A stretch of 64,000 bases of DNA from Eledone cirrhosa (GCA_964016885.1 OZ024740.1:2081095-2145094); one strand, 5' to 3'. Positions 18,789 through 29,746 are shown, counted from the first letter of the stretch. The notes: generated by a model from the sequence alone, not told the origin. Numbers and translations are program-made.

Positions 18789-19125
18789 ATCATCATCATC
18801 ATCGTTTAACGTCAATCTTCCACGTTAGCATGGGTTTAGACAGGAATTGTCCTACTTGAGGCAAGATTGGTCAGGTGACCGTGTCTTGCTCATATAGGAC
18901 TGTCTGGCAGGTTTTCTACGGCTGGATGCCCTTCCTAACACCAACCACATTTACAGTGTGGACTGGGAACTTTTTAGCATGTTACCTACATGGCCACATT
19001 ACAGCGTGGACTGTTTTTTTGTCGTGACACCTACACAACCTCATTAGTTTGGACTGGATGTTTTGGTATCAACATAACTTTATGGAGAAGGGGAGGTGTT
19101 GGTGGGAGTGGGAGGATGGGGCAGT
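18788..19125 (-). mobile_element. Solo LINE 3' tail (extremely 5'-truncated LINE)
   Basis: Reverse complement of the LINE copy 2 UTR: ends in (GATGAT), TGGAAGATTGACGTTAAACG, and holds one copy of the 112-bp block that is duplicated in copy 2. It stops in the G-rich (sense C-rich) part just after the ORF end. Confidence 0.8.
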
Positions 19126-19144
19126 GGGTTGGGTGTATATTTGG

Positions 19145-19270
19145 TTAATGATAATTGTTTCTACTTTTGCCACAAGGCCAGCAATTAACCAGTATATTAC
19201 TGGTACTTTATTTTATCGAACTCATAAGGATGAAAGGCAAAGTTAACCTCGCCGGGATTTGAACTCAATA
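19145..19270 (-). mobile_element. tRNA-derived SINE body
   Basis: Minus-strand copy with TAATAATTGTTTCTA-like tail side, ACTGGTACTTTATTTTATCG, AAAGGCAAAGTTAACCTCG and GGGATTTGAACTCA (box B complement). Confidence 0.8.
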
Positions 19271-19503
19271 ATAATGTTAATAATAATGGTTTCTGATTTA
19301 GGCACTAGGCCAACAATTTGGGGGTTGGGTGGGGAAAGTCGATTAAATCAACGCCAGTGCATGACTGGTACTTTATTTTATCAACCCCCGTAAGAATGAA
19401 AGGCAAAGCTAACCTCGGCAGGATTTTAACTCAAAACGTAAAGGGCTGTAATTCAATGCCACAAAGCATGTTGTCCGACGCTCTACCGATTCTGCCAATC
19501 TAC
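19271..19503 (-). mobile_element. tRNA-derived SINE, near full length
   Basis: The most complete copy of the family in the window. On the sense strand it starts GGCAGAATCGGTAGAGCGTC (box A region), continues GGACAACATGCTTTGTGGCA, box B-like GAGTTAAAATCCTGCC, then the common body and a tail TAGAAACCATTATTATT. Internal RNA polymerase III promoter elements are inferred from the tRNA resemblance. Confidence 0.85.
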
Positions 19504-20640
19504 TACCCTTTATTGGCCGTAAGGGTGCAGGACATTGAGGACAATACAAGGACTAAGGCAACACAATGTTGATGATAATTACAAGAAATTCAGAAATGTT
19601 TTCATTTTTTTTTTTTTTTTTTTTTTTAATTTTTAATGATTTGTAAAAGAAATTTTTTTAAAATTATCCACATTTTATACTGAAATATTTTGATTGTTTT
19701 AATTAATTGTGTTTATATATTTTTTCCTTTTTGTAACTAATCTTGTAATATTTTTGTTCCATTCTTGTGTTATGTGAACTCTGCAGAGGTTTCAATTAAC
19801 CATCAAATATTTAACATCAAAACAGAATCTTCTAAAAAAAATCACTCAATAATTCTTGTTATATTATTAACTCCATGTTAAAAATATTTTCTATATTTCA
19901 TCCAAGAATTTTCTATTATAACAATATATAATATCTATCATTATAATATATATATATAATTGTATTTATAATAATTTCAAAGAAATTTATAGAAATATCC
20001 AGATATTGAATTTTTTTTTTTTTTAACATTAAAATTATATCAAAAATGTTTTTTTTTTATATATATATATATATATATAATTTATTTTTATTTATAAAAC
20101 TAAACAAAAATCTCGCTTTCAAAAAATATTTTGTCCATGATATTTGGAAATTCTTTTTTTTTTTTTTTTTTTCATATTTTGTCTCAAAAGTTTTTATAGA
20201 ATTCAGTTAGTTTCCAGCAGTTACATTGTAGTTAATTGACAGCCATGTTTGGTCGTCCAGACCAATTTACCACCTTATCAACTATAAAATAAATTGATGG
20301 CCTGAAAGAAACTTAATACAATATGTCTGGGTCACTGTAACATTTTACCTCTTGTTATTTGTCTTTTCCTGTATTTATTCTTGGCACTGCTCTATGGTTA
20401 TTTAACCAGCACTCTTTAATATGTCTGTCTCAATGGGAAATAGCTACATTAGTGTTAGTAGTGGCGATGGTGAAAGGAAAATAAAAATCCTCTGGCTCAC
20501 AATATAATTTCTTCTCATCTTGTCTATATTTAATTCTTTGCATTCCAAAAGTGAAATCTGGTGAAAATCTTCCTAAGTAATTACAATCGTAAAGGAATTT
20601 ATTGTTCTCACAATAAATTGTTCTTTTCTTTTAATCTTCT
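19504..20640. other. AT-rich non-coding DNA with poly-T tracts
   Basis: Runs of 13-21 T at about 19598-19627, 20010-20022 and 20153-20172, and a TA microsatellite at 20060-20080. Otherwise no gene, SINE or tandem array is recognised. Confidence 0.6.
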
Positions 20641-20735
20641 CTCTCTCTCCATCTCTCTTTCTCCCTTCTCCCTCCATCTCTGTCTCCCCCTTCTCTCTCC
20701 ATTTCTCTCTCCACTCTCTTTCTTCTATTCTTTCA
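20638..20735. repeat. Pyrimidine (CTCT) tract
   Basis: About 100 bp almost purely C and T on the plus strand. Confidence 0.85.
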
Positions 20736-20963
20736 TTCATTTGTATGTTTGGTGGTGAAATATTGCCTCTCTTCTCTTATCCGTTTCATTAAATCCTCTA
20801 CAATAAGGATAGAAAGAAAAAACAAAAGCAAAACATTTGACTTCCAAAATATAGGTAGAGAGAGTGACATGTTTATGTAGCTGTATGGAGCTATTGTCTA
20901 TACACCATACATGAGTGTGTACAATATACTTGTATAAATTACATGTATGTATAATATTAATAA

Positions 20964-21120
20964 CGCAGAGAATTGGCAGAGTTGTTAAGATGTCAGAATC
21001 CTTTACGGTATTTGTTCCACCTCGTCTGTTCTGAGTTCAAATGCTGCCAAGGTCAACTTTGCCTTTCATCCTTTCAAGGATAATAAAAAAGTACCAGTCC
21101 AGTACTGGGGTAGATTCTTC
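20964..21120 (+). mobile_element. tRNA-derived SINE with head
   Basis: Head GGCAGAGTTGTTAAGATGTC, box B-like TGAGTTCAAATGCTGCC, body AACTTTGCCTTTCATCCTTT and AAAGTACCAGTCCAGTACTG. The tail is replaced at about 21110 by another repeat. Confidence 0.8.
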
Positions 21121-21250
21121 CTCTGTAGAAAAACTCAGCTGTGTTCAGACCTGGAGCGGGCTGGGCTCCGCCAGGTTTAAAAGTGCCCTAGACACACCAT
21201 ACGACAGTGCCTCTATCACTCCACAAGGAGTTATGGGATCTTTATCCTAT
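21120..21250 (+). mobile_element. Unclassified interspersed repeat fragment
   Basis: GC-richer segment (CTGGAGCGGGCTGGGCTCCG) whose CTCTGTAGAAAAACTCAG border abuts a SINE. A loosely similar TCGGCTCTGTCAGGTTTAAA occurs at 25560-25580. Identity is unknown. Confidence 0.3.
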
Positions 21251-21576
21251 AATACAGATATATCTGAAATATTACAGCTTTTATTTATTTCATCAAATCC
21301 ATGACAGTAAAATAAAAGTAAAATTGACTTCTCATATATAAGTATGTTTGTGTCTATGTCTGAGAGTACAACAAACTTGAAACTTGTACACATTCGATGT
21401 ATGTATAGTCCCTGCATATATATACATATATATATATGTATGTATATTACCATGCTTTTAAAAGACATTTTATAGAATTCATGCACATACATTGATATGT
21501 CTGCAGGGATTTCACCAGCAACGGAAGTTTTGTCACTGCTACAAAAGTGTTGTGAAATATTATTCTTTATTTTTAG

Positions 21577-22056
21577 CTCAGACAGTGGTGTACTCAAATG
21601 GACAATGGCCACATTCCTGCAGGTCTCCAAGATATGTTCATCGCTCGTTCTTCAACATCCAAGTCAAACAGTTCAGAATACAAAGCTGTCCACAGTCACA
21701 GTAATTTACAGACACCAATGACTGCACCTTGTGTTTCAGGGCCACCAAATAGGAACATGTCTCCCCTAAATCACACTGTATCTATACCTGATGACTTTCA
21801 AATTGCCCAAATGGTAATCCCCTCCCAGGAAGAGGTTAATTATTTAAAAGCCGAAACATACCACAATATGCAGTGTCCACCTGCATCATATGCCAGTCCT
21901 AACTGCCTTATGCCAGCCATTCCATGTACACCAGATTATTGCACCAACAGCCATAACCAACCTTTTAATAAACATATGTACTGTAACCAACAAATGCATT
22001 TCCCTGTTCAAGACTTCAAATACCCATCGTTGCTTTCAACACATTTGGAACAATGA
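21577..22056 (+). CDS. Candidate terminal exon of an unidentified host gene
   Basis: A splice acceptor-like TTCTTTATTTTTAG ends at 21576. The downstream frame is open from 21577 (7 codons before the ATG at 21598) to the stop at 22054-22056, about 159 residues. Base composition is clearly less AT-rich than both sides, and codon third positions vary as in coding DNA. The protein is Ser/Pro/Asn/Cys/His-rich without repeats (for example NMSPLNHTVSIPDDFQIAQM and YCTNSHNQPFNKHMYCNQQM). No domain is recognised; it resembles the disordered C-terminus of a regulatory protein, but that is a guess. No upstream exon is seen in the window, and no AATAAA lies close downstream. The alternative is chance, or a domesticated or unknown repeat. 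Confidence 0.5.
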   Translation, partial: LRQWCTQMDNGHIPAGLQDMFIARSSTSKSNSSEYKAVHSHSNLQTPMTAPCVSGPPNRNMSPLNHTVSIPDDFQIAQMVIPSQEEVNYLKAETYHNMQCPPASYASPNCLMPAIPCTPDYCTNSHNQPFNKHMYCNQQMHFPVQDFKYPSLLSTHLEQ

Positions 22057-22440
22057 GTTTTACAAAAAGTTTCTTTTTACATTTACAAATACTCAGATTG
22101 AGTCAATGTGTATAATGTAAACTTCATATCTTTGTGCCTTTAATGTGTGTATGTATGGATACACACACACATACCTGCACACCTACATACATCACATGCT
22201 GCATGTAATAACTACATGTACAGATATAAAATATATGCACATGCACACATAAAATATATGCACATGCACACATATAACTTAAAACATACACATCCACACA
22301 TACAATAACATCCATATCTACACATGCAGGCATACAGACATATCTACCTAGTTGATGCTGTGTAAATTCCAATGAGAGAGTCTTGTGTCAATGTTAGAAC
22401 CCGAGTCTCTCTCTCTCTCTGTAAATTATAAAACCAGAAT
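22057..22440. other. Possible 3' UTR, then CA/CATA-rich DNA
   Basis: Follows the candidate exon stop. From 22145 it contains ACACACATAC-type repeats and two near-copies of ATAAAATATATGCACATGCACACAT at 22224-22268. No coding frame. Confidence 0.5.
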
Positions 22441-22560
22441 GCACACACACACACACACACATACATACATACATACATACATACATACATACATACATAC
22501 ATACATACATACATACATACATACATACATACATACTGTATGGATGGATGGATGGATGGA
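22441..22560. repeat. (CA)n(CATA)n(GGAT)n compound microsatellite
   Basis: About 10 CA steps, then about 19 CATA steps to about 22536, then five GGAT steps. Confidence 0.97.
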
Positions 22561-23717
22561 TTTTATGCATTTGAAAAAGCAAACAAAGGAAGTATCCCAC
22601 AAATTTGATAAAATTCTATTTATTTCATAAACACATTTCATGCCATATTTTATAAAATATTTATTCACAGTAAAATAATTATTTTTCCTTTTTTTAAAAA
22701 ACAACAATAATATTTTGATAAGAAAACAAAAACACAAAGATTTAATTTTTTTTGTTTTCATAAAGTGGAAAAAAGAAAAGAGATTTGGATCCAGAATACA
22801 CAGTACAGATCTTGTTAAAATCATGAACATTGGGAATTATGGAAGATTCTCTTATTGGAATTTTATTGGCATTTTATATCCAAATATGGAAGAAATATTT
22901 GTACTGACCCCCCCCCCCCCCCCCAAAGACTTGAATTTTTTCAATTTTCTTTTTATTTATTATATTTATTTTTTTCTTCTTCAGTATCCAGGTGAACTAA
23001 ATCATAATAATCCCTTTTAATTCTGATGAAGTCAGTCCTTAATTTATATTGGAAATAATCTTAAATCAATAATTGCCAGCTTACTAAACTGTTGCAGAGG
23101 ATTACAAGAGTTTTATTTTCTAGGATGCTAAATATTTTTTTGTGAACCTTAATTCTTGATGGAACTACATTATCTATCTGGCATGAACATATTACCAGCC
23201 TGACAAAGGCCATTCTACACATCTGGTGGGAATGGTCCCCTCAAACTCACTCATTGTTTTGTCTCTATTTATTATTATTTTTTTTTTTTGTTATCTCTTT
23301 TGTCATCTCTTTTGTCTCTTATGGAAGAAAAAGAAAGCCTGTCTTTTGACTACATCAGAAATCCCATCATGGGGTTGATCATTCAGAGCTTATACGTGGA
23401 ACTTTGTAACAGAATTACAGGCAAAGGTGAAGAATTCCAGTCCCTATTTTGTTTAACATAATCAAAATCTTGCAGCCTCTTAGTGTTGTTAATCAACATT
23501 ACTAGAGCTTCCACATTTCTCTCAGAAAGCTTCTTGATTTACTCACAGTTTGTTCCATGCGTCATTCTTTTAAATCAAAATCTTATACGCACTAAGTTAG
23601 GATTTGGATTACTGGTATGTTGCAGTTCAAGAAAGAGACTTTCAACATAGAAATATCTTATAAGTTCACACACCTTATAAGTCATTACATATAGTAACTA
23701 GAGAGTTACTAGAGAGC
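22561..23717. other. AT-rich DNA without recognised genes
   Basis: Includes a run of 16 C at 22909-22924. The interval 23140-23260 is less AT-rich, but no long frame or known repeat is seen. Confidence 0.5.
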
Positions 23718-23870
23718 AGATTGCTTGCATCTAAGGTTGCTTGCAGATTGCTTGCATCTAAGGTTGCTTGAAGATTGTTTGCATCTAAGGTTGCTTAAAG
23801 ATTGCTTGCATCTAAGGTTGCTTGCATCTAAGCTTACTTGCAGATTGCTTGTATCTAACATTGCTAACAA
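23718..23870. repeat. 27-bp minisatellite
   Basis: About five and a half copies of AGATTGCTTGCATCTAAGG + TTGCTTGC. The last units are shorter and diverged. 27 is a multiple of three, so a 9-residue repeat frame appears on the minus strand; there is no other sign of coding. Confidence 0.92.
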
Positions 23871-24900
23871 ATTCAGAATCACTGAAAAAAACAAGGCCTT
23901 ATCTAACTTTTCTTTTTTAATGTTATTTTGAAATATTAAATAGAATTAAACTTTGCAAATTAATCAATTTCAAAAAAAATGTTGCAATGCGTGACGAGCA
24001 ATTTTCTATTTTCTTTTTCTATTCTAAATCTTAGGCGGTAGACTTAATCTGTTGCTTGGTTTTGCCCCCTCCCACCACATGATTCCTGTGTGTCTTTAAC
24101 AGAACCCACTCTCTTGCAAGCATTTAGACCAGATCTCTGGTTTGAGGAAAGTTTCCTATCTACCCACAAGTCTCAGAGGCCCTAAAAAGGGTCGTGAGCA
24201 TTCCACTCATTTCTGACTAAACAGTAAAAATTAAAAATTCTAAATTATTGTTATATCTGATAAAATATCATTATCAAAAATATGATTTCTTAACTCTACC
24301 AATCAGTTTGCTGACTAATGTATTTTGTTTAGTCTTGTTATCAAAACAAGACATTAATAAGAAAGGACGAGTGAATTCCATGTCTGTAAATCACACACAC
24401 AATTCACATTGTCTTGGGTAACTAACTTACACAAGAATTTTTATAATTTATTTTTGTAAACCTTCATCCTACAACCCACAACCATCTCTAAAGTAAAGAC
24501 ACCAGTTTCTCACACAAAACTGTTAAACAAATAACAATGTGATATTTCTTAATTTTTTAAAAATATATTATAAAGTTTGTCAATGAAATTTTTTGTTCCA
24601 AAGTGCTGTCTTAATTAAAGACAAATTATAAAAACACACAAAATAAAAATGAATTAAAGAATTTAATAAAAAATAAAATAACATTTTTGTAAAAAAAGAA
24701 ATTTAAAAAAATGTTATTCGATATGTAAAATAATATAAGATATCTTTGATAAAATATTATTTAATATCAATGATTGATTATCTGAAATCAAAACTAATAT
24801 ATATGCATGTATGTATATGTTTGTATATATATGTATATATGTATGTGCATATATAAGAATTATTTGAAAATTTTTATTTTATCTTCTCTTGAGTAAATCA
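23871..24900. other. AT-rich DNA without recognised genes
   Basis: A moderately GC-richer interval at 24030-24200 has no long frame. The rest is A/T-rich, with ATGTATATATG repeats at 24798-24855. Confidence 0.5.
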
Positions 24901-24936
24901 AAGGAGTGTATATATATATATATACATACAAACACA

Positions 24937-24980
<44 letters not shown>
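24901..24980. repeat. (TA)n(CA)n microsatellite
   Basis: TA steps at 24908-24926 followed by ACAAACACACA and about 18 CA steps. Confidence 0.95.
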
Positions 24981-24984
24981 ATTA

Positions 24985-25266
24985 AAGGCATTGGAGGGGT
25001 TGTGAAGGCCATGGGTTTAACCTCTTCCTCCAGTCCTAGCAAATACAAAAATGTTATGGTAAGTGTTGTTGGACAGTTCAATGTCTCAGAGTGACTAGCA
25101 GTCTCCGCTTTGTCAGAAATATTTGCATTGTCACCAGATTCCTCCCAAGATGGAACCAAATGTCACTGCAAAGCATTGAACCTTCCAATATTTATAACAA
25201 AAATATTCTCCTCCACAAATATATTGAGCTCTCTCTTCCTTAGAAGTAGATTTTCCCACATCCAAC
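24985..25266 (-). other. Composition anomaly: possible exon or unknown repeat
   Basis: About 280 bp with higher GC than its surroundings, bracketed by microsatellites. On the minus strand a frame from 25159 reads MVPSWEESGDNANISDKAET and stays open through EEEVKPMAFTTPPMP into the CA repeat. A CTTTGCAG acceptor-like string lies just upstream in that sense. No domain is recognised and no good donor is seen. Confidence 0.2.
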
Positions 25267-25267
25267 G

Positions 25268-25298
<31 letters not shown>

Positions 25299-25330
25299 GT
25301 GTGTGTGTATGTCTATATATGTATGTTCTC
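25268..25330. repeat. (TA)n(TG)n microsatellite
   Basis: ATATATATACATATATATATATATGTGTGTGTATG-type sequence. Confidence 0.9.
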
Positions 25331-25895
25331 TTCCTTCTCTTTTAATTCCTTAAATTCTTCCTTTAAAGTAACGGCTGCTTTTCAACAAAGGTAAAAAAAT
25401 TCATTTATTGGAATTTAGGTAACAACAATGGTAAAGAGTTACATGCTGAATTTTAGAGAAGTCTTGCATATTTTCACTGTTACTCTTACAGACTAAATTT
25501 GAGATGGTTAGTGATCAAATGGAAACAACATATGTCTGAGGGTATGTCCTGAAAAAGAATCGGCTCTGTCAGGTTTAAATGCCCAAGGCAAGCTGCTGTA
25601 GGCCATAATGGTATTCCTATGATTTTTAAGAGTTGAAGAAAGAAGTGTATGCATATATGTACAAGACAAAGGGTTTGTAAATGTATCTATATGTGAGTGT
25701 GTATGAAAGAGCGAGGGGGTGGGGATTGTTCATGTGTCTAACTTAAATGTTCTAAAAAATGTAGTAAGCATGATACACCTGACCATTATTAAAATAAACT
25801 TTTATTTTTTCTTTTCATTTTTGCATGTTTGTTAACCCTTCTGAGTCCCCAATCCAATGACCCAGTACTCAACATGGGGCTCTAAACATTAGCCA
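25331..25895. other. AT-rich DNA without recognised genes
   Basis: A short GC-richer patch near 25555-25600 resembles part of the repeat at 21120-21250. Otherwise nothing is recognised. Confidence 0.45.
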
Positions 25896-25938
25896 ATATA
25901 TTCCAAACCCATGCAAGCATGGAAGATGGACGTTAAAC

Positions 25939-25968
<30 letters not shown>
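25896..25968 (+). mobile_element. LINE/SINE-type 3' tail with (GAT)n end
   Basis: CCCATGCAAGCATGGAAGAT, GGACGTTAAAC, then nine GAT steps: the same terminal sequence as the LINE copies here. Body upstream is not recognised. Confidence 0.75.
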
Positions 25969-25969
<1 letters not shown>

Positions 25970-25989
25970 CTTTCTATTTTCATCAGGGA

Positions 25990-26182
25990 AAATGGTACAA
26001 GAACTGTGCAAACATGGTTCTATAGTCAGGAAGTTCACTTCACAGTTGTGTGGTTTTAGGTTCAATCCCACTGCACAGTACCTTGGCCAAGTGACTTCTA
26101 GCATATCCATGAGTTGACCCAAGTCTTCAGAGAGAAATTTGATAGATAGAAACTATGTGGAAGCCTGTCAAAGGGATGTTCC
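25990..26182 (+). mobile_element. tRNA-derived SINE, second family
   Basis: Box B-like GGTTCAATCCCACTGC, CCTTGGCCAAGTGACTTCTA, GATAGAAACTATGTGGAAGCC. A minus-strand relative with microsatellite in its middle is at 29862-30145. Confidence 0.7.
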
Positions 26183-26586
26183 TATTCTTGGGTAATAGTC
26201 ATAATCCATTGCCTGGTTTAACACCTACCCTCATCTCTCCCTCTCTTTTAAATCATTGTTTCATAATAGAACAAAATTTAATTTTTATGTCCCTTCATCT
26301 TTCTCTCACCTATTTATTTATTTGTTTTTAAATATCTAAAATATACACACCAATATATTCATGTATATTGACTAATACACACACAAGCTGATACACATAG
26401 ATATCACACACAATCATGTATATTATTTAAGTAGAGAGAGCTCAATACAAACGTTCACAAGCCCTCACACACACTCTCACACACACACACACATACACAT
26501 ATATATATTTATGCCCAGAAAAATATAATACAAGTACCTATATATATATATATATTTACATTCATATATTTGTACATAGCACAAAT

Positions 26587-26625
<39 letters not shown>

Positions 26626-27282
26626 AACATTTTGTATCAATTTTGTAAATAAATAATCTATATTTTGCTTCAAATCTGACGTTTGTTTCTGACAATTGAC
26701 CAAAGATGTCTCTTGTTATCAACAACAATGTGGTTCATATTATTGAATGTGATAGAATTCTACCAAAATGCAATAACTACCTCCTAACAATTGTACATAT
26801 TCTTGATTACACAAATTTCCCACCTTCGTCCCCTTCACTCCACCCCACACACACAAATTCTTTGAAACAAAAGAACAACTAAAAGATAACATAACTTTCT
26901 CACCCCACAAAAAAAAATTGGATAAAACTCAAAGAATTAATTATACAAAAGGAAATATTACACAAAACAAACTTACAGGGTTTATAAATTAAAGTACCAG
27001 TAATGCACTGGGATAATTGCTGGCCTTCTGCCAAAAGTAGAAACAATTATTATACCAAAAGACACAAAGTGGAACAAATATCTCCCATGAACTAATAGGT
27101 TAAAAATATTTATAAAATACCCAAATTAATTAATAATTAGAAATGTGTTGTAATCTTCTTAATGCCGAATAAATAGAAAACAGTGTCATAGAGGCTATAG
27201 CAATGCAAATCAAACATTACGTATCAATAATTGCAATAACAATGATATTGAAAATTGGCTTTAAAATTTTTTTATTGTTCTT
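26183..27282. other. AT-rich DNA with microsatellites and one SINE fragment
   Basis: CA/TA microsatellites at 26466-26512, 26538-26556 and 26590-26625. A SINE body fragment lies at 26978-27053 (entered separately). No gene is recognised. Confidence 0.6.
26978..27053 (+). mobile_element. SINE body fragment
   Basis: AAAGTACCAGTAATGCACTGGG joined directly to ATTGCTGGCCTTCTGCC and AGTAGAAACAATTATTAT; the middle of the body is deleted. Confidence 0.75.
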
Positions 27283-27427
27283 GGTATATTTCAGGTGAAG
27301 TTCCTATTTTCAGATATGTGAAGAAAACACAACATTCAGGAAAACATCACAATGGATGTACATTAATTATATCTTTCTTGAGTTATTTTAACACTTTAGA
27401 AATAGATTATTTCACCTGAAATATACC
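27283..27427. mobile_element. Short MITE-like element with 17-bp perfect TIRs
   Basis: GGTATATTTCAGGTGAA at 27283-27299 is perfectly reverse-complemented at 27411-27427. The 145-bp element is AT-rich with no coding capacity. The superfamily and target duplication are not clear. Confidence 0.6.
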
Positions 27428-27639
27428 AGAAACAAATGTTTCTAAGGTTATATATTTGATAACTTTGTTATTGAAATTTGTTTATATTTAATATTCAATA
27501 TGCATTACTCTAACCTACTATAAAAACACTGCTTTCTAATTAGTAACTATATATTTTTTATATATAAAAATTAAATAGATGAGGAAGCAACATAATTCCC
27601 TTAGTTAGGAGTGGCTTGAGGGGTGTAACTTGGTACATC
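27428..27639. other. AT-rich spacer
   Basis: No gene or repeat recognised. Confidence 0.4.
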
Positions 27640-28175
27640 ACCACCACCATCATCATCATTATCATTGATTTACGTCCATTTTTCCACACTTGCATGAGTT
27701 GGGTAGATCCTTCTCAGAACAACATCTTTCCACTTGCTGCTTTCCTTCGTCATCTTCTCTGCCAGTCTTAGCAATTTGAGGTCAACTCTCACCACCTCTG
27801 CCCAGGTCTTTCTTGGTTTACCTCTACAGCGGCTTCCATCCACCAGCATTTCCTGGTATCTCTTCACCCAGCAATCATCATCCATGTACATCACATGTCC
27901 ATATCAACGTAGTCTTCTCTCTTGCACTCCACCTCAGATTTCTCTTAAACCTAGTTTCTCTCTCAGTTCATTCAAGCTCTGCCTTTCTCTCACATTTACA
28001 TTGCACATCCAATGAAACATGGCTGCTTCATTTCTCTCCAGTCTACGCATGTCCTCTGCAGTCACTGCCTATGTTTTACTACCATGTAGCACTGCATGTC
28101 CTCTGCAGTCACTAACAATATTTTACTACCATGCAGCATCATACTTCACACACAGGCATCATATAAATACAATAA
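27640..28175 (-). pseudogene. Degenerate LINE ORF2 C-terminal relic with tail
   Basis: Begins (sense 3' end) with CAT repeats at 27640-27665 and CACTTGCATGAGTTGGGTAG, the LINE tail. Upstream in sense it translates to RRIYPTHASVEKW, KDVVLRR, GKPRKTWAEVVRVDLKLL, YGHVMYMDDD, ERRLR, ERQSLNELREKL, WMCNVNVRE and MRRLERNEA, the C-terminal order of LINE copies 1-3. Several stops and a 47-bp duplication (units starting 28047 and 28094) break it. The RT core is absent. Older than the other LINEs here. Confidence 0.8.
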
Positions 28176-28558
28176 ATGTTCTGTTTGAACTACCATACAT
28201 ACAATCCACTCCAATCTTACAACATAATTTCAGCCATTCCCGACTAGAACCATTATCTACTCTACATATAACACTCAATATCTTTACTACCCACTAATTT
28301 TTCCACACACATGTAAGATGTCTTTCTCTTAATGATCTACAAGAAACATCCTACAAACCAATCTCCAATCTTTTCTATCCCGGTTTCATTGAGTCCTTGC
28401 TTAACAAACACCACCACAAATTAATGCGTATTGAGTCCTTACTTAACAAACACCACCACTTCTTAGAGACCTTTTGTACTAACCTTTTTCAAGACTTAAA
28501 CTTCTACAGTTGTGATGAGAACTGTATTGTCAGCCTATGTCCATTTGTTTTCCATGCA
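28176..28558. other. Non-coding DNA
   Basis: A short direct repeat, TTGAGTCCTTGCTTAACAAACACCACCAC, recurs with one change (28387 and 28430). No gene recognised. Confidence 0.5.
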
Positions 28559-28717
28559 TGGTACAGTCCACCCTCATCCCACTACATGGTACAGTCCACC
28601 CTCATCCCACTACATGGTACAGTCCACTCTCATCCCACTACATGGTACAGTCCACTCTCATCTCACTACATGGTACAGTCCACCCTCATCCCACTACATG
28701 GTACAGTCCACCCTCAG
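28559..28717. repeat. 28-bp minisatellite
   Basis: Five full units and a partial sixth of TGGTACAGTCCACCCTCATC + CCACTACA, with only a few C/T differences. Confidence 0.95.
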
Positions 28718-28825
28718 TATTGTCATATCCATCAGTACCAGTCTTTTTATTTCTTTGTCTGTCTCCTCAGCAGATTTGTTCTACATACGTCACTCAACCA
28801 TTATTGTCCACACATATCACGACCA

Positions 28826-29062
28826 TACATACATACACACATACATACACACATACACACATACATACATACACCCATGCTAGCGTGGAAGAACGGACGT
28901 AAAACGGTGATGATGATATACATACACACATACATACACACACACACACACACACATACATATATACATACATACATACATACATATATACACACATACA
29001 CACACATATATATATATATAACTGTATATATATATATGTGTGTGTATACAATTATATATATA
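28826..29062. repeat. (CATA)n/(CA)n/(TA)n microsatellites around a LINE-tail fragment
   Basis: CATACATACACA-type repeats at 28826-28872 and 28919-29062 flank 28874-28918, which reads CCCATGCTAGCGTGGAAGAA, CGGACGTAAAACGGTGATG: the terminal LINE tail on the plus strand. Confidence 0.9.
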
Positions 29063-29159
29063 AAGAAATCATATTCTACAATTAAAACCCTTAACTTTTT
29101 TGCACAAACCCTCACATTTATATCACTGAACTATTAAATATATTTTACACTCAGAGCTT

Positions 29160-29255
29160 TCAAAAGTACTATATATACACAATATAAATATATATACACA
29201 ATATAAATATATATAAAAAATATCAATATATATATATATATATTTTTTTTTAAAT
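29160..29255. repeat. TATACACAATATAAATA tandem and (TA)n
   Basis: Three copies of an ATATATACACAATATAAAT-like unit then TA steps and a T run. Confidence 0.85.
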
Positions 29256-29307
29256 ATTGCAGAAATATGCATTAATTTTACTCATCAAACTAACTATAGA
29301 AGAAAAT

Positions 29308-29417
<110 letters not shown>

Positions 29418-29418
29418 A

Positions 29419-29600
29419 AAGGCTGAGGATTGGCCCTTTACATTCTGGGTTCAAATCCTGCCGAGGTTAACTTTGCCTTTCATCCTTACAGGGTCGATAA
29501 AATAAAGTACCAGTAATGCACTGGGGTCAATTTAATCAACTTTCCCCTCCCCCAAATTGCTGGCCTTGTGCCTATACTAGAAATCATTATTATTATTAGT
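29419..29600 (+). mobile_element. tRNA-derived SINE
   Basis: Partial head (AAGGCTGAGGATTGGCCC), box B-like GGGTTCAAATCCTGCC, full body including GGGTCGATAAAATAAAGTAC and CTGGCCTTGTGCCTATAC, tail ATTATTATTATT. Very close to 13795-13963 and 31521-31706. Confidence 0.88.
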
Positions 29601-29669
29601 TGATGTCAGCTAATGAAATGTTAAGAAGATTGCTGTTGTTAATATCATTATTTTTGTTACCTTTGTGAT

Positions 29670-29746
29670 AACAATCCAGAGTTGACTTAGCCTTTCCACT
29701 TTCTGGGGCTGGGTAAGTACCAGTGATATACTAGGTTTCAATAATG
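29670..29746 (+). mobile_element. SINE body fragment
   Basis: GAGTTGACTTAGCCTTTCCAC and AAGTACCAGTGATATACTAGG match the SINE body with heavy divergence. Confidence 0.5.

Noticed and set aside
19271..19503. Functional tRNA gene in SINE head
   Set aside because: Box A/B resemblance is clear but no complete cloverleaf is formed and the sequence continues into the SINE body and AT-rich tail; it is a retroposon.
21492..21721. Alternative plus-strand frames over the candidate exon
   Set aside because: They start before the acceptor-like site, cross it into the intron-like sequence and close after about 40 codons of the exon; the 21577-22056 frame is much longer.
23709..23894. Nine-residue repeat protein on the minus strand
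   Set aside because: A 27-bp minisatellite necessarily gives a periodic frame; it is short, has no conserved flank and shows no splice context.
28397..29137. 246-codon frame through the 28-bp minisatellite and CATA repeats
   Set aside because: It spans several unrelated simple repeats and a LINE-tail fragment; no coherent protein.
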